Shown here: piece after piece, positions 25,629 to 37,241 of the stretch
Numbering within the stretch: the stretch's first letter is position 1
Layout: every line of letters begins with the position of its first letter
Assembly (NCBI GenBank): GCA_020638955.1
Contig: JACKHO010000005.1
Coordinates: forward strand, 124,001-188,000
Direction of reading: 5' to 3'
DNA from: Planctomycetaceae bacterium
GTDB taxonomy: Bacteria; Planctomycetota; Planctomycetia; Planctomycetales; Planctomycetaceae
Length of the DNA stretch: 64,000 bases
Made by a program: the position numbers and the translations under genes
The notes under the pieces: model-generated
Told to the model about the DNA's origin: nothing
The model's database searches: none
The model's input: only the letters and a program-made list of their open reading frames with translations

Positions 25629-28234
25629 CTATTCCCCGCCGCCAGATTCCGGCTCGGCACGTTTACGGTAAAGAAATGCGTCGGACGTGAGAAGCGAAGT
25701 GAGGAGCGCATTCATGCTGCCACCACTTTCCTTGTAGGCGCGGTGTGCATCTTGAAGAACGGGAGCATCGTTCAGGGTTTCATTTCGCCCCATCCAGAAC
25801 CGGAAGGCATGTCGCACAAACACCTGCTCGGCACGTTCCGAATTGGCGAGCTTCTCAATGAGTTCCAGAGCGTTATCCACTTTGCCATCGAGAGCGGGAT
25901 CGCCCGAGTCGATGATTTCGCCCGATGTGTTGACCGGCTGATTCAGTTCGGTCGTGCGGAATAACCCGGCGTGGTTGTACATTTCGAACGGCAATCCGAG
26001 CGGGTCCATTTTCCGGTGGCAGGTCCAGCAGTACTCCTGCTGCGTGACCACCATCCGTTCGCGCAACGTATGCGTTGGTTCATCAGGCAGTTGAGCATCG
26101 ACTGTTATGGGAACATCTGGGATGCCTCCACCCAGCAGTCGTTCGCGAATCCACCGACCGCGTCGAATGGCGTGGTTGTCCATCGCATCGGAGTGAGAAA
26201 CGAGCCAACTTGGATGCGTCAAAATCCCCAGTCGCTCCCCTTCAGGTGCGGTGGCCAGAATCCGATCTGGCTTCATCGAACCAGCACCAAAACTGCGGCG
26301 AGACACCCGAGCATAAATGCTCGGCCCCGTCAAATTGGCTTCAGCGACGTTGTGGTTAACGCTGTCCGCTTTCTTCCTCGCCGCGTCCAGTTCCTTTTGT
26401 GCCGCAGTAACTGCTCGCTTCTTCTCGGCGAGTTCCTGTCGTTTGGCCCGGCTTTCGTCGGGGTTTGCGGCCACGAATTCTTCAAGCTCGGTCAATTCCT
26501 GTTGAGCTACCTCGAGTTTCGCAGTCTCAACTTTCGTTCCTTCGGCCTCCGCCGCCTTTGCCGCTGCAACAGACGCACGTCGTTCTTCCTCGGAACGCCT
26601 TCTCCCGAAGTAGACATTGTCATTCCTCGTTGCCACAACCTGATTCGTCGTCAGCAGAGTTCGGAAAACGTCTTTGTCTTCCTGCAGGATGAGTTCGATG
26701 AGTCGGTCAGTGCTGGCCGTGGCATCGAACATCGCGCTGTAATGCGACGTGCCGCGTGTACTGGCGCCGGTGTCCGCCAAAGCCCGGTTGTCTTTGCAGA
26801 TGTATCCGCCGAGGTCGTAGTCGAAGTAGTCGCGGAAGAATTGCAGAACCCGTGGTTTTCGAATGCTCGCATCCGCCAGCATCCGCTGAACTTCACGTTT
26901 CACGTCATCCCGTGTCCGCATGCGGCCTTCGATGATGGCCGACCGCAATTCATCATCGGGCTTGATGTAGGAGAGCGCGTGGTTCACGGCGAGTCCGAGT
27001 TCCCAGTCCTGCAGCATGACGCGGCCCTGCTCGTCAGGTTTACCCTGTTCGATTAGTTCTGGTCGGAAGAGTGCGTCGCGGTCGAGGAAAATTGAAGACA
27101 ATCCCAGCACCACTCCGTCTTCTTTGCCAAGTTTCTCGATGGACTGTTGCGTAATTTGCAAATAGCGGTCCGATTCTGCCTGAGTAGGTGGCCGGAACGT
27201 GACCGCTTCGAACAGGTAGTCAACCGCTGCTCGCAGACGTTCTTCGGAAACGCCCTCTTCGTTCATCAGGTCATAGACGGGTGTCATTGGACGCACGACT
27301 TTCGTGCTGTAGACAATGCTCGTCGGCAGCCCGCGAATGTCTCCCTTCATTTTGTCGGCGACAGATTTCGGGTCGTCGGTAATTTGCCACGGCTCCGCAA
27401 TACTCAGCGGGCCATAAGCCATGTACCGGATGACGTCATCGGCGACGTCCATGATTTGAGTCGCTTCCGCACTGTTGACCGTATAGAAGTCGGGATAGTT
27501 TTCCAGACCATGTGCCCGGGCTGATGAGAGAACAGCCGGGGTGCTCTTAACCGCCGTCGCATAGGCCACAGTGCCGCCCTGCCACTGAATAATGCGGTCG
27601 ACACCAAAGTAGAGCTTGAGTTCTCCACCATGATTCGTGGGGACGGCATCACCGTGAGTGCGGAGACCGGGCCTGGCTGGATCAAACTGAGGCTCAGTAT
27701 TGATAAGTTCGTTAAGCCGCGTAATGTGTTCTTCACGTGTCACCCTCCAGAGGCGTGCGGGCGTCGATGTCGGAATCAGCGTAACGCCTTCAGGGAGCGG
27801 ACCGAACAGCAAGTCGTGATCAACAAAGTTGCCCTTGCTGGGATCGAGGTGATCATGAAAGCCGCCTTTGTCACGCATGACGCGCGACAGTTCGCCGACA
27901 ATCCATTCGGAGAATTTGAGCCGCTCGACGACTGCAGGTTGATCGGCCTCGCGTGGAGGCATTTCCTTGAGCGTCACTTGCGACCAAATGCTGCGCCAGG
28001 TGCCGGAGTTGATTTCATCAACGGGACCGAGGTCTACGAGCGACACACCACCTTCTGGCTCGGTCTCACCGTGACAATCGACGCAATGGGCTTCCAGGAA
28101 GCCTCGGGCATAGCTTGCATAGTCACCCTCGACGCCCTGCCCCGGCGTGTACGATTCACCACGCGCACTGGATGACCAGGCGGGAGCAAGCAGGCCGATG
28201 ACGAGGAACAGGCACCAGGTCAGCGCGGCTTTGC

Positions 28235-28238
<4 letters not shown>
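25629..28238 (-). CDS. Exported DUF1592/DUF1588/DUF1585 cytochrome-like protein with coiled-coil insert
   Basis: This is an 869-residue exported protein of the planctomycete heme-associated family. After a signal peptide (about 1-27) comes a first heme-binding motif C52-x2-C55-H56. A DUF1592-like region follows (about 375-520), then a charged coiled coil from about 546 to 632, DUF1588 (about 660-770) with a second heme motif CWTCHRK, and DUF1585 at the C-terminus. The coiled coil (EAEGTKVETAKLEVAQQ, EKKRAVTAAQKELDAARKK) interrupts the usual domain order and is unusual. The start codon overlaps the stop of the DUF1552 gene by four bases (ATGA), so the two are translationally coupled. Function is not established; periplasmic electron transfer is inferred from the heme motifs. 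Confidence 0.85.
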
Positions 28239-29551
<1,313 letters not shown>

Positions 29552-29773
29552 GACCAAATCTTTCGGTAATTCAGACGGTCGGCTGCCGGATGATCCACCG
29601 ATGTTCGGCTGGAACTGGCAGGCCTGGGCGGGAAAACTGAGGGAGGGTCGACAAATTAGATGCACGAGAGCCCCCATTTATTCTAAAGAATCTTGTGGTT
29701 CGTTGCAAACTCCTTGTCGCAAAGAGATTAAGTTGACGGCTGTTGTGCGGCCGTGAGTCGCGGCATCGACTCC

Positions 29774-32700
29774 TTACAGCACGCGGCCGGTTCTTGCTGC
29801 TCCAATTTGTCCAATGGGACCGCCGATCACGGTGCCGAAGTCGATGCCAGCGTTGAACGTGGTGCCGTTCGAGAAGAACACCACGGTGTTGGTGCCGAGA
29901 ACCGCGACATCGTCATAGCCGTTGCCGTCAAAGTCGCCGATGATCGCTTTGTCGCCCGCCGACTGTGTTCCATCAACCGCAGCAGTCTGCACTGGCAAGT
30001 TGTTTGGCGTGAGTGTGGAACTGGTCGTCACGAGGTGGCCGGCATCATGAATGGTGAACAGGTCGGCGAGGATGTCGTTGTCGAAGTTGCCAGCCATAAT
30101 GATGTTGCTGTACGTCGCGGGATTAAACCGTGGCGACGTGTTCGACACAATAAAGTTGCGGGCGTCGGGGGCGTTGATGCGCGGTGTGCCGGTCGACGAC
30201 GCGGTAAGCACCTGACCAGAACTACTGACGACAGCAATGTCGTCGCGGCCATCACCGTTGAAGTCGGCGACGGTTAAGTCATGGAGTCCGCCGGTCGCCA
30301 CGCTTTGTCCGAACTGCCCCGAGGCGAGAATGGCTGTCATCCGGCGACCAACGGGTGTGCTGATGGAAATGATCGGAATAATGTTCGACCGCGTTTCAGC
30401 GACGTTATCAAACAGGCCGAGAATGTCGTCGATACCATCACCATTGAAATCTCCGGCGACGAACGCTTCGTAACCGGTCGCGAGTCGAATGTAAAATTGA
30501 CTCGTGCCATTAAAGTTTTGACTCCGCATACTGCCGACACCCTTGGGGCCGCTGAGGATTTGGCTCATCACTTCCTCGCGACCATCGCCATCGAAGTCGC
30601 CGACCATGAAGTTCCCCCACGTGTAGTCGCTGCTGAGTGTCCCTGCCGAGACGGGATTCGCCAGCGTGCCGTTGCCATTGTTCTTGAAGAAGTTGAACCG
30701 CAAATTGTTGGGATTCAGCGTCATGCCATCGAGCAGACCGTCACCGTCAAAATCCCCGATGAACCCAAGTTGATGCGATCCCAGCGATCCACTCTGGAAC
30801 CAGTTGACCGACTGACTGACCACTGTTGCCAGCCGGAACGATCCGTTGGATTGATCAAACACCAATCCCCCCGTCACCTCCTCCGGCGGCGCTTCGACCG
30901 CCCCAATGTCGACCCGCAGCTTGCCGTCGCCGTTGCCATCAAACACGCGACGGAACCCACGCTGATCGAAGAGCAACGTGTCCCCATTCGCATCGACCGC
31001 CTTGACCGTGTTGCCCCCATCAATGGCCGGACTACCAGTCACCAACGCATGCGTCGGCGTCGGCCCGCCGTTGTCGGCGAGCGTCGTGTTGAGAATGGTA
31101 TTGATGTCCCGCACGCCGCTGCCGCTCACACCGACGATGTTCCCGTTCTCACCATCAACGAGACCACCTGCCGAACCTGAATCACCAATCAGGTTAAAGG
31201 AACTGCGAACGCCCAGCATTCCAAAGATGTCGTCAGGCGACGAACCCGTTTCACGGTAGTTGCCCGCAACCAATGTGTTTTGCAAATTTGATTGAGCGAC
31301 AGTCAAATCACTTATGAAAACACCTCCGCCTACACCAATAAGGGTTCGATTGCCAACAATCGTACTGTTGGTAATACCAACCGTCCCGCGGTAAGAGTTG
31401 ATTCCACCGCCAGATGCGGCAGAAATGTTACCGGAAACTGTACTGTTGATGACAACCAATTCACCTTGGTCATTGTAGATTCCTCCTCCATTGGTGGATG
31501 CTCCGTTGCCGCTAATGACACTGTCGATGACATACGAAGTCGCGGCCCCGCCATTTGCATAATTATTGATCCCTCCTCCATGCGTTCCTTGATTACTCTT
31601 GATGACAACACGTTGCACCGTCAGTGTAGATCGGTCATTGAGAATGCCGCCTCCCAATCCATTTGCACCAGGCAGGTTATCGGGTGCTGGGCTGCTCGTT
31701 GGTACTCCTCCTCTCACGGTCACGTCGCCGATTGCGACATTCGCACCGCCAGCAACGTGAAACACACGCGAGGATTGCTGTGCATCGATTTCGAGTAGTC
31801 CAGATCCGGGGCCGGTGATGATAAGGTCATCATTGATGAACAATTGCTCGCCGTAAAGTGAAATTGATCCGAATAGGCCCTCCTGAAAGGTGATTTCCTC
31901 CAATCCGGCACGATGATTAGCGATCTCAATCGCTTCGCGCAGTGACAAATCACCATCGCTGAAGTCACCATCGCTTTCGTCATTCAGCGTACTGACAACA
32001 AGCGTTGAGGGGACAAACATTTCCACGGCCCCGATGTCGACTGTACCGCCAGATACTCGAACTAGACCACGTTGGTCAGTCGCAAGGACCGTTCCACCCA
32101 ATGTTCCATCTACCGTTGCCCTGCCGTTGTCACCAGCATTCAAGGCTGGACTGTTGAGTGCCAGTAAATGCGTTGGTGTACGCCCACCGTTGTTCGCCAG
32201 CGTGGTGTTGAGAATGGTGTTGATATCCCGCGTGCCGGTCCCCCCTACGCCCACTATGTTGCCATTGACGCCATCGGATAGTCCGCCAGCAGTTGCACCA
32301 TCACCTATCAAATTGTGAGAACTTGACGGTTCGACATTCTTGCCCCGAAGGTCGAATGCTGCACCGACGTCGTCCTTATTTCCGGCAACAATCGTATTGA
32401 AGAGCGTTGTGCTTGATACTGTTCCGGTGACAACGCCGCCGCCTCCTACGCCATTTGCTTGGTTCTTAACGATGGTGCTATTTACTACAACCGCGATTCC
32501 AAAATTCAGAAATCCACCCCCATCGTTCTCAGCCACATTTTGCGAAAGCGTGCTGTTCGCGATAAATGCCGTGGCAGCTTGAGCAATTCCGCCGCCAAAT
32601 CCATTCGCCAAATTCGCAGCAATCGTTGAGTCAATTACTGTCAATTCGGCTCCGGTTCCCGAACTTTCAATACCCCCGCCCGTTGTCGCTTGATTTCCAT

Positions 32701-34342
32701 GCACGTAGAGGGAACGCACTTTGAGGTTGCCATTATTCTGAATTGCCCCTCCCAAACCTGCGCCGGCCTGACCTCCTGTTAACTCAAGTCCACTTATCTC
32801 GACAGTGCTATCCGGCGCCACGTAGAAGATCCGTGAGGCATTGTTCGCGTCGATCGTGAGAATCCGCGCGCCCGGACCTGCAATGGCGACATCATCAGAA
32901 ATGTCGAGTTGCGTACCGCCGAGTAGAATTGTGCCAACCAAATCATTACGAAAAGTTACCGACTCGCTCCCTGGTCGGCTGTTGGCAATTTCGATGGCCT
33001 CGCGTAGCGAGAGGTCTCCGTCGCTGAAATCACCATCATTTTCGTCGAGAAGGGTACTGACAACGAGGCTGCCAGGAATTTGAGTTTCAACAGCCCCGAT
33101 GTCAACAACATTCGAAACTCGGGTGTTACCGACTTGGTCAAACGTCAGTGGCGTTCCATTGATTTGACCATCTTCCGTTGCCCGCATGCTGTTTCCATTG
33201 TCGATTGCCGGGCTTCCCGCAACTGGCCAGTGAATTGGTGTTCTTCCCGCATTGTACTCCAGAACCGTGTTAAGGATTGTATTGATGTCACGCGTACCAC
33301 TGCCGTTGACGCCGATGATGTTTCCGTTCGATCCATTGGAAAGGCCTCCAGCCGTCGCGGAATCACCAACTAACGAGAACGAGCTAGTTGCATCAACTGT
33401 TCCTGCAATGTCGTCCGCAATGCCGTTTGTCGTCCGCATGTTTCCAGCCACAATGGAATTGTGAATGAGAATTCCATCACCAGTGAGTCCACCTCCCGTC
33501 CCCTCCGAGTTGTTGTTCGAGTTGGCAATATTCCTGGTGATCGTGCTGTTGGCAATTATGACCCGGCCGCTGTCTGCGAGTCGGACACCACCTCCGTCTT
33601 TCGTAGCAAAGTTACCGGAGACCGTGCTGTTGACAATGAGTGTCGTTGCGTCCTCGTTGTCAACGGCACCCGCCCGTGTTGCCGAGTTGCCAGTGATAGC
33701 ACTGCTGACGATGTGAGTTGTACCTAGGAAGGAGGCAACGCCGCCTCCGTGGGCCTGTGCGATGTTGTCGTGAACGAGCACATGTTCGAGTCGCAAACTC
33801 CCACGATTGTTACTGATTCCGCCTCCGAAGAATTCTGAGTGTCCACCTGTTACCGACAAACCTGCAATCTGCACTTCCAAGGTACCATTTGGCGCATTCA
33901 GCCCTTCCAGGGAAAAGACCCTTGAATTGCCTTGTGCATCGAGCGTTAATAGATCCGCGCCCGGTCCAATAATCGTGACATCGTCCTTGATCGTAAGTTG
34001 CATTCCCCCAAGAAGAATTCTGGAGTCATTTAGTACGACTGAGAAGGTAATTACGTCCAATCTCCCGCCTACTTGGCCTGCCGGTGCGTCGCCGAAAGCA
34101 GTATTCCTATTAGCCGCTTCAATTGCCTCACGCAGACTGATGAAACCATCAGTGTCTCCGGCACCGGCGGTCGGACTGTCTGCGAGGGTGTCGACAACAT
34201 ACGCCGTCAGCAGGGTTCGGTCTTCAAATGCTTCGATACCCAGTAACGCCTTGCGCTTTCGTCGTTCGCTACGCTGGGCGACGGGCCGCCCGGTCCATAA
34301 TGACTTGAGTAAGGTCGAAAACCCGTTGAGCGGCAGATTCAT
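29774..34342 (-). CDS. Giant exported protein: three beta-helix modules + C-terminal FG-GAP region
   Basis: This 1522-residue surface protein has the F-E-D-R-T-L-L signature near residue 40. Three related modules of about 350-390 residues follow. Each opens with VVxTLxDExxGDFSDGDLSLREAIE-like sequence, continues with right-handed beta-helix rungs (GGGI-N, STISGN, NTIVAGN), and closes with NGGxTPTHxLxxxSPAxxxG, the hallmark of choice-of-anchor Q proteins. The last 390 residues carry D-x-N/D-G-D-G calcium loops and match the C-terminus of the 17329-20265 protein. I start at ATG 34342; a TTG start at 34414 would add 24 residues. Such proteins are thought to be surface-attached; ligands are unknown. 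Confidence 0.82.
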   Translation of the reverse strand: MNLPLNGFSTLLKSLWTGRPVAQRSERRKRKALLGIEAFEDRTLLTAYVVDTLADSPTAGAGDTDGFISLREAIEAANRNTAFGDAPAGQVGGRLDVITFSVVLNDSRILLGGMQLTIKDDVTIIGPGADLLTLDAQGNSRVFSLEGLNAPNGTLEVQIAGLSVTGGHSEFFGGGISNNRGSLRLEHVLVHDNIAQAHGGGVASFLGTTHIVSSAITGNSATRAGAVDNEDATTLIVNSTVSGNFATKDGGGVRLADSGRVIIANSTITRNIANSNNNSEGTGGGLTGDGILIHNSIVAGNMRTTNGIADDIAGTVDATSSFSLVGDSATAGGLSNGSNGNIIGVNGSGTRDINTILNTVLEYNAGRTPIHWPVAGSPAIDNGNSMRATEDGQINGTPLTFDQVGNTRVSNVVDIGAVETQIPGSLVVSTLLDENDGDFSDGDLSLREAIEIANSRPGSESVTFRNDLVGTILLGGTQLDISDDVAIAGPGARILTIDANNASRIFYVAPDSTVEISGLELTGGQAGAGLGGAIQNNGNLKVRSLYVHGNQATTGGGIESSGTGAELTVIDSTIAANLANGFGGGIAQAATAFIANSTLSQNVAENDGGGFLNFGIAVVVNSTIVKNQANGVGGGGVVTGTVSSTTLFNTIVAGNKDDVGAAFDLRGKNVEPSSSHNLIGDGATAGGLSDGVNGNIVGVGGTGTRDINTILNTTLANNGGRTPTHLLALNSPALNAGDNGRATVDGTLGGTVLATDQRGLVRVSGGTVDIGAVEMFVPSTLVVSTLNDESDGDFSDGDLSLREAIEIANHRAGLEEITFQEGLFGSISLYGEQLFINDDLIITGPGSGLLEIDAQQSSRVFHVAGGANVAIGDVTVRGGVPTSSPAPDNLPGANGLGGGILNDRSTLTVQRVVIKSNQGTHGGGINNYANGGAATSYVIDSVISGNGASTNGGGIYNDQGELVVINSTVSGNISAASGGGINSYRGTVGITNSTIVGNRTLIGVGGGVFISDLTVAQSNLQNTLVAGNYRETGSSPDDIFGMLGVRSSFNLIGDSGSAGGLVDGENGNIVGVSGSGVRDINTILNTTLADNGGPTPTHALVTGSPAIDGGNTVKAVDANGDTLLFDQRGFRRVFDGNGDGKLRVDIGAVEAPPEEVTGGLVFDQSNGSFRLATVVSQSVNWFQSGSLGSHQLGFIGDFDGDGLLDGMTLNPNNLRFNFFKNNGNGTLANPVSAGTLSSDYTWGNFMVGDFDGDGREEVMSQILSGPKGVGSMRSQNFNGTSQFYIRLATGYEAFVAGDFNGDGIDDILGLFDNVAETRSNIIPIISISTPVGRRMTAILASGQFGQSVATGGLHDLTVADFNGDGRDDIAVVSSSGQVLTASSTGTPRINAPDARNFIVSNTSPRFNPATYSNIIMAGNFDNDILADLFTIHDAGHLVTTSSTLTPNNLPVQTAAVDGTQSAGDKAIIGDFDGNGYDDVAVLGTNTVVFFSNGTTFNAGIDFGTVIGGPIGQIGAARTGRVL

Positions 34343-34608
34343 GTTGGACTTTCTAATGTCTTCCCGGAAGTTCGTGTGCCGGGCCTGACACTCTTCCCGC
34401 AAGCCCTTTTGCAACGCTCATTCTGCTGGTCGATAGCATCCCGGAAATGCGTCGCAAAGGCAATCCTGTCAGGGACTTTGGCTGGTTTCTGACACCGCAG
34501 CCAACGGGAAAGTCGCGCAGACTCGAATTGGGGATTCCGCTACAAACCGCGTATCTGGCCATGGAACGGCCAGACCGAAGGTCATGATTCAAAAGGAGTT
34601 GAGTAACC

Positions 34609-35748
34609 ATGGGGGTTCCGGTTTCCCAAATGTGGGCGGTGGCGTCGTACGTCGTGCGGCAGAAACTGAGTGGGCGCAAGCGGTATCCGCTGGTACTCAT
34701 GCTGGAGCCACTCTTCCGCTGCAATTTGGCCTGCGCAGGGTGTGGCAAGATTCAATATCCCGCCGACATTCTCCGGAAGAACCTCTCCGTCGATGATTGT
34801 CTCAACGCCGTCGATGAATGCGGGGCTCCCATCGTATCCATTCCCGGCGGGGAGCCGCTGCTGCATCCTGATATCGACAAAATCGTCGAAGGGATTGCGG
34901 CCCGGGGGAAGTACATTTATCTCTGTACGAACGCGATTCTACTGGAACAGAATCTTCACCGATTCAAGCCCACAAAGTATCTCTCCTTCTCCGTGCACCT
35001 GGATGGACCGCGGGAAGATCATGACGCCGCTGTCTGTCGTGACGGCATTTACGACAAAGCCATGCAGGCGATTCGAACGGCCATTGCCAAGGGGTTTCGC
35101 GTCACGACGAACACCACTGTATTCAATCACAGCAGCCCGGAACGACTTCACGGTCTGTTCGATGAACTAATGCAAATGGGCGTCGAAGGGATGATGATTT
35201 CTCCCGGCTACCAGTACGAAAAAGCTCCCGATCAGGAACACTTCCTGAACCGTTCGCAGACAACCTCGCTGTTTCAACGCGTGCTAGGTAACGCCAAACG
35301 GAGCTGGGTGTTTAACCAGTCCCCGTTGTTTCTGGAGTTCCTCAAAGGGAACTGGAAGCTCGAATGTACGCCTTGGGGAAATCCCACGTACAACGTGTTC
35401 GGCTGGCAAAGGCCGTGCTACCTGTTGCAGGAAGGGTACGTCTCTTCGTTCAAAGAACTCATGGATTTGACCGAATGGGACAACTACGGCGCGGCGAGCG
35501 GCAACGCCAAATGCCAGGACTGCATGGTCCACTGCGGCTATGAACCATCTGCGGTCGATGCCACGTTCGGCACCTGGAAAGGCCTCTTGGCTTCAGCACG
35601 GGCAACGCTGTTCGGTCCACCGAAGTCGCAACCTGTTCCTGAGGAAGCAGTACCGCAAGCCGCACCACCGAAGCCGCATTTCGTTCCACTCTCGATGGAT
35701 ATCCACGCGGAAGATAAACTGGAGCCAGTCGCTCAGTCGTGTGACTGA
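34609..35748 (+). CDS. hpnH: Adenosyl-hopene transferase HpnH (radical SAM)
   Basis: This 379-residue radical SAM enzyme attaches the adenosyl group to diploptene, the first step in making side-chain-extended hopanoids at the membrane. The iron-sulfur cluster motif is C38-x3-C42-x2-C45 in FRCNLACAGCGK, followed by IPGGEPLLHPD (GGE motif), SFSVHLDGPREDHDAAV and TNTTVFNHS. The cysteine-rich C-terminal segment (CQDCMVHCGYEP) is conserved in the family. Length is normal apart from a variable proline-rich tail (about 345-379). GGAG at 34595 lies ten bases before the ATG. Other hopanoid genes are not in the window. It is divergent from the giant surface-protein gene. Confidence 0.93.
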   Translation: MGVPVSQMWAVASYVVRQKLSGRKRYPLVLMLEPLFRCNLACAGCGKIQYPADILRKNLSVDDCLNAVDECGAPIVSIPGGEPLLHPDIDKIVEGIAARGKYIYLCTNAILLEQNLHRFKPTKYLSFSVHLDGPREDHDAAVCRDGIYDKAMQAIRTAIAKGFRVTTNTTVFNHSSPERLHGLFDELMQMGVEGMMISPGYQYEKAPDQEHFLNRSQTTSLFQRVLGNAKRSWVFNQSPLFLEFLKGNWKLECTPWGNPTYNVFGWQRPCYLLQEGYVSSFKELMDLTEWDNYGAASGNAKCQDCMVHCGYEPSAVDATFGTWKGLLASARATLFGPPKSQPVPEEAVPQAAPPKPHFVPLSMDIHAEDKLEPVAQSCD

Positions 35749-35786
35749 GCCAGAGCTCTACTGTTCCTCCAGTTGCTGTCGGTGTC

Positions 35787-36281
35787 ATGCCTGCAAACAT
35801 CCGGGACATCCAGGTCGTCCGTGAATTCCGCGCCGCCATTCTGGAGTTCATCGACGAAGCGAACAGTGCCCTGGAAGTGATGGCCATGGAACTGCAGCGG
35901 GCCATGGCGTGGGTCGAACAAGATCGCCCGCACTACTGGACCAACCAAATTCGTCGGGGATTCGATCAGGTGGCCGAAACGAGAACGTCTCTAAACCGCT
36001 GCAAAATGCGAACGGTCGCCGGGCAGCGTTCTTCGTGTATTGAAGAGAAGCAAGCCTACGAAAAAGCCAAACAGCGTCTGCAACACTGCCAGGAACAAAT
36101 CGAGACGGTAAAACGCTGGAGCGTAAAACTACGCCACGAAGGTGACGAATTCCGCGGCCGACTCGCCGGCCTGCGACGCCTTATTGAAACCGAAATGCCC
36201 AAGGCGTGTGCGTTGCTCGAGAAAACAGCCGAAATTCTCGAAGCGTATGCTGACATCGCACCGCCGGAAGAGACGGGTTGA
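35787..36281 (+). CDS. Uncharacterised helical/coiled-coil protein
   Basis: This 164-residue protein has no recognised family. It is almost wholly alpha-helical: long helices rich in E, K, R, Q and L (EKAKQRLQHCQEQIETVKRW, about 95-115; then 120-160) suggest an antiparallel coiled coil. There is no signal peptide or membrane segment. It begins 38 bp after hpnH on the same strand and may be co-transcribed with it. A structural or adaptor role is possible but unsupported; compared with WXG100 secretion substrates it is too long and lacks the W-x-G turn. Confidence 0.6.
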   Translation: MPANIRDIQVVREFRAAILEFIDEANSALEVMAMELQRAMAWVEQDRPHYWTNQIRRGFDQVAETRTSLNRCKMRTVAGQRSSCIEEKQAYEKAKQRLQHCQEQIETVKRWSVKLRHEGDEFRGRLAGLRRLIETEMPKACALLEKTAEILEAYADIAPPEETG

Positions 36282-36355
36282 GCGAGATTACGGACAACAC
36301 GCAGGGTGGGCCGAGGCAAGAAGCATTTTGGGTGAAGACCATCGCGGAGTGAATG

Positions 36356-36982
36356 ATGCCACGGTTGCTTCCACATGAGATCTACCTGCTTGCCTTGAGA
36401 GGCGAAACACAACTTGGTGGCAGACCACTTCCTTCCAAGAAAGAAGCTCAGGAATGGCTGACACAACAGTCAGGTCAGGACTTTGGATTCAACGTGGCCG
36501 CTTGGGAAAGGTGGATCAGGGATAATCCGAAAGTGATTCATTCCAAAAGCAGTAGGCCGAATCGATACACAACGTTAATTGCTGACTTGGCTGCGAGTGA
36601 AAACAATCAGATGGACCTGAATACCTTTCAACAAGAACTGTCGAAGTTGCTTATGGAAAGCGAACTAACTGCTGAAAGCCTTCGGGTAACATTGCAGAGT
36701 ACTCGCGATGGAGTTTACGCAGATGCAATGAAGTTTGGCCTAAACATCGGCGATCCGTTCTTCGATTGTGTGGGGCTTGGCCAAATGTCGCTTGCAGTCT
36801 TCTTTGAGACTGAATTCACGATCTATGCTGTGGACTGCGATGAAAAAACGCTCATTGCCGCAACGGAAGAATTGGCGATGGTTGAAACAGAAGCGTGCAA
36901 GGAAATGCTCAAGGTCCGTTTCAACAAGTCGCAGCCAGATCTCCGAATTCCGCGAGCACTTGCGGAGCTCTGGATGTCATAG
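36356..36982 (+). CDS. Uncharacterised protein
   Basis: This 208-residue soluble protein is unfamiliar to me. It has a basic, tryptophan-containing N-terminal part (AWERWIRDNPKVIHSK) and an acidic helical C-terminus. I see no catalytic motif, signal peptide or membrane segment. Two adjacent ATGs (36353 and 36356) compete; GGAG at 36346 is six bases from the second, which I chose. It follows the coiled-coil gene by 74 bp. The base composition looks somewhat more A/T-rich than the surrounding housekeeping genes, which hints at recent acquisition but is not conclusive by eye. Confidence 0.55.
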   Translation: MPRLLPHEIYLLALRGETQLGGRPLPSKKEAQEWLTQQSGQDFGFNVAAWERWIRDNPKVIHSKSSRPNRYTTLIADLAASENNQMDLNTFQQELSKLLMESELTAESLRVTLQSTRDGVYADAMKFGLNIGDPFFDCVGLGQMSLAVFFETEFTIYAVDCDEKTLIAATEELAMVETEACKEMLKVRFNKSQPDLRIPRALAELWMS

Positions 36983-37045
36983 GAGCAAATTGGGAATTGA
37001 ATATTACGGCCATACCATTGTGGCTCAGCGAGAATGTGAATGCTC

Positions 37046-37126
37046 ACCGCAGAGCACGCAGAGGGCCGCAGAGAAAAAAGGCTGCGAACCATTTCACTCT
37101 CTGCGTCCCCCTGCGCACTCCGCGGT
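37046..37126. repeat. Imperfect inverted repeat built from CGCAGAG units
   Basis: Bases 37046-37073 carry CGCAGAG/ACGCAGAG units; 37097-37126 carry the reverse complement with five mismatches over 28 positions. Short direct units of this type occur between genes in several bacterial groups. No coding capacity is evident here. Confidence 0.5.
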
Positions 37127-37154
37127 AATCCTCGTAACCATGAGCGGTCGGCAT

Positions 37155-37191
37155 TGAAAAAAGGCGGCTGACTCTTGGAGTCAACCGCCTT
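37155..37191 (-). terminator. Hairpin terminator of the ThuA-heme gene
   Basis: On the minus strand, arms at 37178-37191 and 37161-37174 form a 14-bp stem with a 3-nt loop; the single mismatch becomes a G-U pair in minus-strand RNA. Six or more U residues follow immediately (from the A-run at 37157-37162). This fits intrinsic termination 50 bp after the minus-strand stop. Confidence 0.8.
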
Positions 37192-37199
37192 GTACGAAA

Positions 37200-37226
37200 C
37201 ACAGACAGGAATGATCTGTGCCACCC
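37200..37226. repeat. Diverged copy of the CACAGACA hairpin repeat
   Basis: CACAGACAGGAATGATCTGTG followed by CCACCC is a reverse-oriented relative of the repeat at 20336-20375, with the inner stem reduced to six pairs. It lies just downstream of the stop of the ThuA-heme gene. Confidence 0.5.
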
Positions 37227-37241
37227 TTCACATCAGTCGAG

